64,000 bases of DNA from Magnolia sinica (Eukaryota; Streptophyta; Magnoliopsida; Magnoliales; Magnoliaceae). The notes beneath the pieces are model-generated. The model was not told the DNA's origin, ran no database searches, and saw only the letters and a list, made by a program, of their open reading frames with translations. Position 1 is the first letter of the stretch; each line of letters opens with the position of its first letter. Positions 54,380-64,000 of the stretch are shown here, one piece after another. The position numbers were made by a program, and so were the translations under genes. The DNA lies in the NCBI RefSeq assembly GCF_029962835.1, contig NC_080579.1, positions 83,903,959 through 83,967,958 on the forward strand, read 5' to 3'.

Positions 54380-54960
54380 GTTGGATGCAAGGAGCCTGAG
54401 CTTTGTTGTTACCATACCGTGGGGCCTACCATGATATATATGTTTTATATCCATTCCGTCCATCTATTTTGCTTTCTCATTTTAGTGCATGTGCCAAAAA
54501 ATGAAGCAGACCCAAATCTAAGGTGGACCGTACCACAAGAAACGGTGGTGATTGAACTCCCACTGTTAAAAACTTCATAGAGCCCATGTTAATGTTTATT
54601 TGCCATCCAACCTATTGATAAAGTCATATAGACCTGGATGGAAAATACGAATATCAGCTTGGTCCAAAACTTTTGTAACCCCCGGGAAGTTGTTAATATC
54701 GCGCGTTCAATCAATAATACTATTTTCCTTGCTGTGGCATGGGGATTTAGATCGGCATCATTTTTGGACTTATACTCTAAATAATTGTTAATGGTGAACA
54801 TGCAATCACTAATATCGTTTTCTTTGTTGTGGTCCATGTGATTTAGATCTGTCTCAATTTTGGACTCATGCCCTAAATAGCTGACAAAATAGATAGATAG
54901 CATGGATATAAAATTGGGCCCCATAGTCCCAGGACCCACCGAATCCGTATACTCTGAAGG
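54380..54960. mobile_element. Recurrent-family MITE, partly decayed
   Basis: Core 'gtggggcctaccatgatatatatg' (54420) and a mirrored half with 'gatagcatggatataaaattgggcccca' (54895). It ends 'accgaatccgtatact'. Part of the right arm is duplicated ('ttgtgtggtc.atg.gatttagatc' occurs near 54733 and 54830). Confidence 0.65.
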
Positions 54961-55194
54961 GTACAGGGTTTCTAAAATGGAGCACGGGGATTATGGAGAA
55001 TTGGGATTTTCTTAAATACCAATTTTGAGAAGTTTCTATGTCCAAACGGAGCCTTGAATACATGGGTCGAACACCCATTGTTGTGTGAGTGCACGGGTAT
55101 GCGTGGGGTGTGTGATAAAAAAAAAAAGAAAAAGAACAAACAAAAAAAATAAAATTGCTATCAATTGCTAAAATTTGAAAACTTTTTCCCAATG

Positions 55195-55430
55195 AGCAAT
55201 TCTCTAGTTCTCTCATAGCATCATAAGGTATAGTGCTCTTAGTTGCATCGGTTCACTAGGACATGATATCAATAGATTGAATTGTCCATTAGCTCATAAG
55301 CACATTTCATGGGCCATGATGCAAAAATCTCAATGATCCAATCTATCATTGATTTGGCCTTATTTTATGGCCATCCACTTTCCAACCCATTGATGAGATG
55401 GTTAAAATTGCCTAACAAAAGTAAATATTC
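55195..55430. mobile_element. Left half of a MITE related to 44038-44466
   Basis: 'gagcaattctctagttctctcatagcat…tatagtgctcttagttgcatcggttcact' matches the left arm of the intron-5 MITE. Its right arm is displaced to about 56890-57028 by the sequence inserted between them. Confidence 0.65.
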
Positions 55431-57181
55431 TTCATAATTATAAGCATTCCATGGTGGGTTCTAACAAATGGATGGATCAACCTTTTAAAAGATAATGTCA
55501 AATGGGTATATTTGTCAGATTGATGTGATGATTGAATGGTAACCAATGAGACGTGTGGGACCTAATGAACTGTATGGATCATGGATTGTAAGGTTTAATT
55601 ATATATCCTAAAAATGAGTTTTTATTGTTTTAATTAGTTAAGACATGACCTCTAATGCAGAATAATTATTAATTAAAATGATATGAAATCGTTATGTACC
55701 ATATGTTGTCAAATTATTTATTTATTTTTTACACTCACACACCACATTGATACTTAATCCTATGATCTCAGTGTTGAAACATAGTCTCTCTAACACTCAA
55801 CCATGGAGCCTAACTCTATAAGCTAAAATATCTAATACATAATTACTTTTAATGAAAATAAGATGAGGCAGATTGGTCTAAGAAGGGGCACTATGGGACC
55901 TACCATTTTACGATATGTGCCCAATGATGAAAGGAATCTAAGGCTAAAGTGGACTACATGTTGGGGATTGAATGCTTACTATTAATAACTTTTTGGATTG
56001 CAGAAGTTTTGGATCAAGTTAACATTTGTGTTTTCTCTTGATATAGGTTTGTGTAACCCTATGAACACGCTGAATGGTGAATAAACATCACGATGAGCCC
56101 TAGGAAAGTTTCAATGGTGGGTGTCATTATCACCATTGGTTCCTATGTTGTGGTTCAATTGAGCCTTAAATCTGCCTCAATTTTGGGCTCATACCCTAAA
56201 ATAATCTGAAAAAATTTGTGAATGTCATGGATAAGACCCGTACATTATGATGGCCCCACAAAGCCTCTGCTTGGATCGGTTTCTGTCCAAGCTAGATAAA
56301 TTTCTTTTCAGAAATCCACCAAACATGGCCTTAGTGTTTTTAATGTGTCCAAGTTATTTTGTAGTGGCTACTAGGGTACTCCCCATCATGGAGTTCATAC
56401 GTGTAGGGGTCAATGCTGGCTTATCCAAGCCATTGATATGATGAGCTCACCCTGGATGGACCATTCCTCAATCCTTTCCAATCTGTGGCCATTTTCCTTG
56501 ATTGTGGATAGTTGGGGGATTAAAATATAATGAACTGTTCATCAGGTCCAACACATGCTTCTTGGGCTACCATGCAGACATCCCATCAATCAGACAAATA
56601 TTAACCATCAATGGTTGTTATAATGTGGACTACCAACATGATTAGTTCAATAGTTCCAATCCTCAATTTGATCCATCTGTTTATTAGGGCACATCATCAT
56701 TCCTTATGTTTCCTAAATAATCATTTTTGTTAGGTAATTGTAACTAACCATCTCATTTATGGCCTAGAAAGCAGTCTTTTCATTTCATTTTTTAACACAC
56801 TCACCCACATGTACACCACATGAGCACTTGAACCTATGATCTCAGTGTTGAAATGTAGCTGGTCTACCACCAAGCCATGATTGTATAAAATAAAGCCAAA
56901 TCAAGGATGTATTGGATTATTCAATCATTGTGGATTTTGACAATTTAAATAGATCAATCAGACTTTCCAAGTGAATTGATGTAACTAGGAGCATTATAAA
57001 TTATAGTGCTCTAAGAGCATTAAAGCATCTCTCCTTTACTATTGTTATCCTTAGTAGTAGTAGTACCACCACCACCACTATAGTAGGGGTGTGACAAGTG
57101 TGAAGCATGTGGATAGAAGAAGGAAGAGATGTGAAAGGAAAGTTGGAAAGCATTTAGCTACATTGCATGGGTACATATAGG

Positions 57182-58003
57182 TAGAGCTGTATTCCAACCA
57201 AGTTCGCTCAGTTAGCTTGCTCGACTCGACTCAAAAAAGCTCGATTTGACTTGGTTCGAAATTGAGTTCGAGCCGAGTCGATTTGATTTTTTGAGTTCGA
57301 AAAAATTTCGAATTGAGTTTGAGCTCGCCCAAGCTCGACTCGACTCCGATTGAACCCCAACTCGAATCGAACCAGTTTGGTGACTCGGTTTCTTTGATAT
57401 TGATGTTACTCACCAAGTGTTTGATGAAATGAGGTTACTCACCAAGTGTTTGATGAAATGGGGTCCTTACTCTTACCCGGGTGGTAGACTCCCTGGAGTT
57501 TCAACACCGGGTCAAGGGTTCGAGTACCCACGGTGGTGAAATCCCACAGCGTGCGTGTGTGGGGTGTGTGCGCGTGTGGTGTGAGTGTGTGGGGGTGTGT
57601 GTGCGTGTGTTAAATTTTTTTTTTTTTTTAAAAAGTGTTTGATGAAATGATTCAACGAAGTGTCGGCGGGTGGCAAGGAAGGTATATATATGAAACAAAT
57701 ACCATTTTTTCTTGATTTTGATGTTGTCTACAAGGTATTTGATGAAATACCTGTAAACAATTGCTGCTGTTTTATGTACAGTAAGAAATTGAAAGTGCAC
57801 TCCATGTGTTTGTGAAAATGCTGTACAGACTCAATCTTGGCTCGAACTTGGCTCAAACTGGCTTGGCTACTAATTGAATCGAGTCGAGCTGGCTAGTCAG
57901 GCTCGAGGACCGAGCCGAGCTGAGTTCGAGCTGTGGTTAGCTAGTGGCCAAGCCGAGTCGAGCTGTGCCAAGCTCGACTCAGTTCAACTTGTGTACACCT
58001 CTA
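57182..58003. mobile_element. hAT-type element, 822 bp, only in unit 1
   Basis: Starts tagagctgtattccaac, ends (inverted) ttgtgtacacctcta. The flanking octamer catatagg is identical at 57174-57181 and 58004-58011. Unit 2 keeps the uninterrupted site near 61306-61318 (gggtacacacagggctt). Subterminal 'ctcgactcg/cgagtcgag' repeats. A SINE lies inside it. Confidence 0.93.
57461..57632 (+). mobile_element. tRNA-derived SINE inside the hAT element
   Basis: 172 bp: a box A-like 'gggtggtagactccctgg' and a good box B 'gggttcgagtaccc' (57517-57530), then GT-rich sequence and a T-rich tail. The 17-base flank aagtgtttgatgaaatg is exact at 57444-57460 and 57633-57649. The same 17 bases also occur once more upstream (57415-57431), as part of a 29-bp tandem pair. 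Confidence 0.87.
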
Positions 58004-59343
58004 CATATAGGGCTTTTAATTATGTGGGCAGAAAATTTACACCATTTATTAGGTAAATCGTACCTTGTTTGGCCTTGATTCCAAGAATTAGGTTGATCCA
58101 ACTCTTATGTAACCGCATTATAAACTTATACTTAAAATGTCTAAATTTATATCATACAGCCAACTAAGTCTTATAATACCATAATTTTTAGACAATTCTT
58201 TCATCATGATAAGTCATCTCAGATGAATGGATTGGATAATATGTAAACACCATAGTAGACCCTTCACAAAATTAATGGCATAAGTTCCTTTCCAACCTTT
58301 TCCGATGATGTGGCCTACCTGAGTTTTGGATTATTATAAGTTTCTTTCCAACACCATAGTGACATTTGTAGAGTGGAATCTTAACCCTACAATATTGTTA
58401 AGCAGACATATATTTGAATTCCTAAAATATCTATAAAATCTCTTTATTGCAGACTTTATATACATATTAAATATATAAAGCTATTAACCGTTGGAAACTA
58501 ATCATGGAGGGCAAAATGTTCCTACTATTTGTATTGTAATATAGATTATTTATTTATTTATTTATATATAGTAAGCCCGAAGGGCGTATGAAACAAATGA
58601 ATCAATAAAAGGAGTCCTTTCTAGTCTCTTTCTTTGGCATATCATGGCCCACCTGATAATTTCTAGATTTTCAGCAGCATAAAAGACAAAACCAGATATT
58701 TGGACATACCATGTCCCACCTGGTAAAAGCTACATTTTCAAATTCTTTGACATGCCATGGCCCACCTGGTAATTGCTAGATATTTTTTTTTTCTACCAAC
58801 ATATCATATGTGTACGAGTGTAGGTTATCTATCCATACAAAAGGTTATCTAAACTGATAATTTCACAGGAAATTCTCCTCTCATTGGGCCACACTAGATC
58901 ATATCATCGGTTGTCCTTTGATATTAAATTTGCATTCTGCCCAATGTGTGAATCAACGTGATTTTAATGCCAGGTAATCATCATGGTGTAGCCCACATTT
59001 GTAGGGATATGATTATTACACACGTGACAAAGGAAACTTATGATATTGATAATTTCTAAGGCGATCCATGCAAGGAGACCTAAGAAGATCTTTGCCGTCT
59101 CAACTTGTGTGTGAGGTGGGTACCATGGAATTCCTGGGCCCTCTTTTTTAGCCCCATCTAGAGTAATATGGCTTGATGTCTCTTGATCTTGGCCATCGAT
59201 GGGATTTCCCTCATCAGGAATGACGTTCAACACACGATCTCTGTACAGGTGGCCCATGGTTTGGTGATTCAAACCGTTGATTTTTTGCTGTTGATGAGAG
59301 ATTGCCCTTTTATCTCTCAGATATCTGGCCTTTTCTTACAACG

Positions 59344-62020
59344 AATGAGATGAAGTCGTTATGTACCACAGGTTAAGTTATTTATTTATTTTTTTACACT
59401 CCCACACTATATTGACACTTGGTCCCATGATCTTAATGTTGAACCAGCGTCTCTCTAACACTCAAACCATGAAGCCTGACTCTATAAGCTAAAATATCTA
59501 ATACGTAATTACTTTTAATGAAAATGAGATGAGGCAGATTGGTCCAGGAAGGGGCACTATGGGACCCACCATTTTACAAATGTGCCCAATGATGAGAGGA
59601 ATCTAAGGCTAAAGTGGACAACATGTTGGGGATTGAATGCTTACTATTAAAAACTTCTTTGGGTAGCATAAGTTTTGGATCAAGTTGACATTTGTGTTTT
59701 CTCTTGATGCAAGTTTGTGTGACCTTACGAACACGCTGAATGGTGAATAAAACATCATGATGAGCCCTAGGAAGATTTCAACGGTGGGTGTCGTTATCAC
59801 CACTGGTTCCTATGTTGTGGTTCAACTGAGCCTTAAATCTGCTTTAATTTTGGGCTCATACCCTAAAATAATCTGAAAAAACTTGTGAATATCATGGATA
59901 AGACACATACGTCATGATGGCCCCACAAAGCCTCTGCTTGGATCGATTTCCGTCCAAGCTAGATAAATTTCTTTTCAGAAATCCACCAAACATGGCCTTA
60001 TTGTTTTTAATGTGTCCAAGTTATTTTGTAGTGGCAACTAAGGTACTCCCCATCATGGAGTTTATACGATGTAGGGGTCAATGCTGGCTTATCCAAGCCA
60101 TTGATATGATGAGCCCATTATAATGAACTATTCATTAGGTTCAACACATGCTTCTTGGGCTACCATGCAGACATCCCATCAATCAGACAAATATTAACCA
60201 TCAATGGTCGTTATAATGTAGACTACCAAACATGATTAGCTCAATAGTTCCAATCCTCAATTTGATCCATCTGTTTGTTAGGGCACATTATGATTCCTTA
60301 TGTTTCCTTAATAATCATTTTTGTCAGGCATTCATAACTAATTATCTCATTTATGGCTTATAAAGTTTTTTCGTTTATTTTTTTTAACACACTCACCCGC
60401 ACACCACATCAACACTTGAACCTATGATCTCATTGTTGAAATGCAGTTGGTGCAACTAGGAGCACTACAAATTATAGTGCTTTGAGAGCATTAAAGCATC
60501 TCTTTGACGCAAGGATGAACGTGATGAGGTCGATCACCGTCTTCCTCAAGGATAACTACTCCGAATCCACAGGGCTTCTCCGGACTCCTCACAGAAACTT
60601 CTCGAATAGGAAAAAGCAATAAAAATATAAATAAATTTTATAAAATTTGTAATTTGATTGATTGATCCCTAATGTATCTCCTTACACCATTAATAAAGAA
60701 ATTAAAAAATCAAAATTTGTAATTACCAAAAATAGTGAAATTCTAACTCTAATAAAAATCCTAATTCTAATAAAATTCTTCTAAAGCCTAGTTTCTAAAA
60801 ATAAAAATTCCAAATAAACTTTTGTTAGAAGAGTCCTAAAATAATTACAAGTTATTTTTAAAAGAGAAGAAAATCTAAAACTCTAAAAATAGAAAAAATA
60901 TTAAAAAATACAGAATTAGTAAAAATAGTAAATTTTCCTAAAAAATCATTTTTTAAAGCCGAAAGCACACGTTTTCCGACAAAACAGATAGATGCGACCC
61001 ACAACTGTGGGTTGATTCAATTCACCTCGGATGACCCGTTTCAATAAAGATTGATAGGTTGTGCACCCCATAACGATACCCGGATCAAAAGTTACGACCA
61101 ATTTACAGTCTATCTTCTTTTGGCCCCACTATGATAGGAACGTATTTGTGACATGTTCTACATCACTCTTTTACCGTTGTAATCCTTAGCAGTAGTAGGA
61201 CTATTACCACCACCACTAGTAGGTGTACGATACGAAACATGTGGATAGAGGAAGGAAGAGAGATGCCAAAGGAAAGTCAGAAAACATTTGGCTACATTGC
61301 ATGGGTACACACAGGGCTTCTGATTACACGGGCTAAACAATTAAACATACAGAAAATTTACATAATTTATTAGGTAAATTGCACCTTGTTTGGCCTTGAT
61401 TTGAAGAATTAAGCTGATCCAACTCTTACATGAACCACGTTATAAACTTATACCTATAAGGTCTAAATTTTTCTTATATGACCAACTAAATTTTATAATA
61501 CTATAATTTTTAGGTAATTCTTTCATCACGATAAGGCACCTCAAATGAATAGATTGGATAATACATAAACACCATTGTATACCCTGTGCAAAATTAATGG
61601 CATAAGTTCTGGCATTTTTTACTTTTTCCAATGATGTGGCTTACCTGAATTTGGATTATTATAAGTTTCTTTCCAACAACATAGTTACATTTGTAGAGTG
61701 GAATTCCTAAAATATATTTGAATGCCTAAAATATCCATAAACTGTCTTTATTGCAGACTTTATATACATTTTAAATATATAAAGTTATTAACAGTTGGAA
61801 ACTAATTATGGGGGAAAATGTTCCTACTATTGGCATTGTAATATAGATTATTATTTATTTATTTTTGGTAAGCCCAAAGGGCATATGAAACAAATGAATC
61901 GATAAAAGGAGTCCTTTCTAGTCACTTTCTTTCTTTGGCATATCAGGGCCCACCTGATAATTTATAGATTTTCAGCAGCATAAAAGACAAAACCAGATAT
62001 TTTTGGACATCCCATGTCAC
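59344..62020. repeat. Tandem duplication, unit 2
   Basis: Follows unit 1 directly and repeats its blocks in the same order (SINE at 59390; MITE-like block 59570-59920; 'cctctgcttggatcg' 59931; 'tgctttgagagcattaaagcatc' 60479; 'agtagtaggactattaccacc' 61190; 61320-62015). It lacks about 330 bp present in unit 1 (56450-56535 and 56890-56975 parts) and the hAT insertion. It contains a solo LTR at 60505-61165 absent from unit 1. Confidence 0.86.
60505..61165. mobile_element. Solo LTR-like insertion, 661 bp, only in unit 2
   Basis: Starts tgacgcaaggatgaac, ends ttctacatca (TG…CA), flanked by the identical pentamer ctctt (60500-60504, 61166-61170). Unit 1 has the uninterrupted site near 57020-57035 (agcatctctcctttactattg). 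No coding content; A/T-rich centre. Family not recognised. Confidence 0.8.
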
Positions 62021-62029
62021 ACCTGGTAA

Positions 62030-62715
62030 TTCTCTCCTACATCAAAGAATGGCAAAGGAAAGCATAGAACAACAAGCACTGGTTAAAGCCGCTGCCTGGG
62101 CCTGGTACCAACACGGGTTCGGGTGCGAAGGCAGACTGGTCCATGATTTCAACCTCTAAGCGCAAGGCCGAGGTCGACCTCTGAGCGCAAGGTCGGAACA
62201 TTTACTAATCAACGACAATACAAGGCGAGCTCATCTCAGGATGGCGAGACCCATCCTTAGGAGAACACAACATCGACTTCGACCATGACCTAGCCCAGAC
62301 TACTATAACACAGCTGAACCTGCCCTCTGTGAGGACCGACCTAACCTCAATTAGGTCGATTCGCATCCTTGACCGAAGATCATGGAAATCGACTTCCACA
62401 TGGACCACCCCAAGTTTCTAACCAAGTATCTAGAAAGATCCGCCACACAAGGAGTCCGAATTCTACTATAATCGGTTCCTCCTAAACGGGGATACGTGCC
62501 TTCTACGACGCTGCCTCTCCTCACCTATAAATAAGAAGGCCCCCCAATGGTGAGAGATACACGCAATCTCTAGACCTAAACCCTCGGATACTCAACCAAA
62601 TCCAAATTCCTAACTTAGGCATTGGAGGGCCCTCGGCACGGGCCAGAGTCTTCTTTGTTTGTTCTTTGTGCAAGTTCATGAGCCGGGGAGGGCCAACTAG
62701 ATTTCTGCATCAACA
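62030..62715 (+). mobile_element. LTR fragment (Ty3, probably Tat-like)
   Basis: TATA box tataaata at 62525-62532, then 'taacttaggcattggagggcc' and the 3' end 'tttctgcatcaaca' (62715), paralleling 25540-26027. GC-rich compared with both sides. The left edge is not a clean TG. The DNA to the left (61716-62020) and to the right (62716-63015) are copies of each other. Confidence 0.65.
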
Positions 62716-63780
62716 ATATATTTGAATTCCTAAAATATCTATAAAATGTCTTTATTACATACTATACATACATATTAAATATATGAAGTTATTAACGGTT
62801 GGAAACTACTTATGGGGGAAAATGTTCCTACTATTCGCATTGTAATATAGATTATTATTTATTTATTTTTGGTAAGCCCAAAGGGCACGTGAAACAAATG
62901 AATCGATAAAAGAGTCCTTTCTAGTCACTTTCTTTCTTTGGCATATCATGGCCGACCTGATAATTTATAGATTTTCAGCAGCATAAAAGACAAAACCAGA
63001 TATATTTGGACATGCCATCTCCCACCTGGTAATTGCTAGATATATATATTTTTTTCTACCAACATATCATGTGTAAGATATCTATCCATACAAAAGGTTA
63101 TCTAAACTGATAATTTCGCAGGAAATTCTCCTCTCATTGGGTGGGCCACACTAGTTCATACCATCGGTTGTCATTTGATATTAAATTTGCATTCTGCCCA
63201 ATGTGTGAATCAACGTGATTTTAATGGCAGGTAATCATCATGGTGTGGCCCACATTTGTAGGGATATGATTATTACACACGTGACAAAGGAAACTTATGA
63301 TATTGATAATTTCTAAGGTGATCCATGCAAGGAGACCTAAGGATCTTTGCCGTGTCAACTTGTATGTGAGGTGGGTCCCATGGAATTCCCGGGCCCTCTT
63401 TTTTCGCTCCGTCTGGAGCAATATGGCTTGATATCTCTTGATCTTGGCCATCGATGGGATTGCCCTCATCAGCAATGACGTTCAACACACGATCTCTGTA
63501 CAGTCGGCCTATGGTTTGGTGATCCAAACCGTTGATTCCGCTGTTGATGAAAGATTGCCCTTCTATCTCTCAGATATCTGGCCTTTTCTTACAACGAATG
63601 TGGACCGTTGGCAAACTCTTTTCCTCAATGATTTACTAGTTTCTCTTCTCATCAGTGAAATCGTTGGAATCATTCAAATGGGGTTCCTCACTATAACGAG
63701 GGACATCATATCAACGGTTTGGATCAACGAACAATGGCCCCCAATCAACTCATTGGGTGGCTCACCATCCATTTGAATTT
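62716..63780. repeat. Third, partial copy of the duplicated unit
   Basis: Restarts at the position equivalent to 61716 of unit 2 and 58410 of unit 1 ('atatatttgaattcctaaaatatctataaa'). It continues through the equivalents of 58560-59340, then beyond unit 1's end into sequence also seen at 53900-54035. Thus the original element extended further right than unit 1. Confidence 0.85.
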
Positions 63781-64000
63781 AATGTACTGATGCGGACCAC
63801 CAAAATCCCTACACACCATCCAGTTTCCCACCAAATGTAGAAATTTTTGTAGGCTCCTGGTGGGCCACCTTATCAATATTGCTCCCATTTAATTTCTGAC
63901 CATTCAACAAGGGCCCAAGGTAACTAAATACAAGACACCTTCTTCTTCTCTTCAAGTGGCAAAAATCCTCAAAGGCCTATTTATTACCATTTTGAGACTT
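63781..64000. other. Unassigned end of window
   Basis: Non-coding; 'ggtgggccacc' words only. No feature recognised. Confidence 0.5.

Larger units (their letters stand above)
55680..59343. repeat. Tandem duplication, unit 1 (3.66 kb)
   Basis: Similarity with the following DNA starts at 'gaaatcgttatgtacc' (55685; partner 59348) and runs in order: SINE (55725), MITE-like block (55900-56260), the 'cctctgcttggatcg.ttctgtccaagctag' block (56265), SINE (56790), 'tagtagtag.accacc' block (57050), 'cattgcatgggtac' (57160), and 58010-58800. Unit 1 alone carries the hAT element at 57182-58003 and lacks the solo LTR of unit 2. Confidence 0.88.

Noticed and set aside
57461-57632. Possible tRNA gene (box B gggttcgagtaccc)
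   Set aside because: Acceptor and anticodon stems are not present, and it has a retroposed tail and exact 17-bp flanks.

Overview
The window looks like repeat-rich nuclear DNA of a flowering plant. Reasons: one protein gene with six GT-AG introns, the plant-type initiator-Met primer site of an LTR retrotransposon, and a mixture of Ty3, L1, RTE, hAT, Mutator-like and tRNA-SINE insertions typical of plant intergenic DNA. A short repeat built around a 'gggcccaccatgatgtatgt...ccgtccatccattt' core recurs more than a dozen times. I associate it with magnoliid genomes, but that lineage guess is from memory and only moderately secure.

Layout. 145-1130: six copies of a ~168 bp AT-rich satellite, then a CpG-rich palindrome cluster (1318-1475). 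1475-5880: a truncated, inactivated Ty3 element on the minus strand (RNase H, RT, protease, gag, primer site, 5' LTR). 5881-10441: an inactivated L1-type LINE. 11830-12415: a second LINE 3' fragment. 13460-16500: inverted-repeat elements of the recurrent family, one nested inside another. 16541-18460: a hAT-like remnant with a BED-finger exon. 18464-21639: a 3.2 kb solo LTR with perfect target duplication. 21645-26027: decayed LTR sequence and unclassified DNA. 26263-27583: a hAT element. 27635-30290: a dense pile of recurrent-family elements that ends about 100 bp before the gene's start codon.

30391-47507 is the only gene I can support in full: a plant LpxC homologue (UDP-3-O-acyl-N-acetylglucosamine deacetylase). 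It has seven exons encoding 312 residues, and all zinc and catalytic residues are present. Its introns hold a solo LTR of the same family as the Ty3 element at 1475-5880, RTE LINE ends, foldback elements and a fresh 137 bp tandem duplication.

47508-64000 has no recognisable gene. It holds tRNA-derived SINEs, a three-deep nest of insertions (48414-48929), a hAT element inside a recurrent-family element (50605-51228), a 21/42 bp minisatellite, and a 3.66 kb tandem duplication (55680-59343 and 59344-62020). Each duplicate copy carries an insertion that the other lacks, so each preserves the other's empty site.

No rRNA, tRNA, CRISPR array or complete autonomous transposon was found. I see no clear new biochemical system. 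The most useful observations are the recurrent element family with 9-bp target duplications packed against the LpxC start, the duplication with reciprocal insertions, and the independent loss of the catalytic Asp pair in both large reverse transcriptases.
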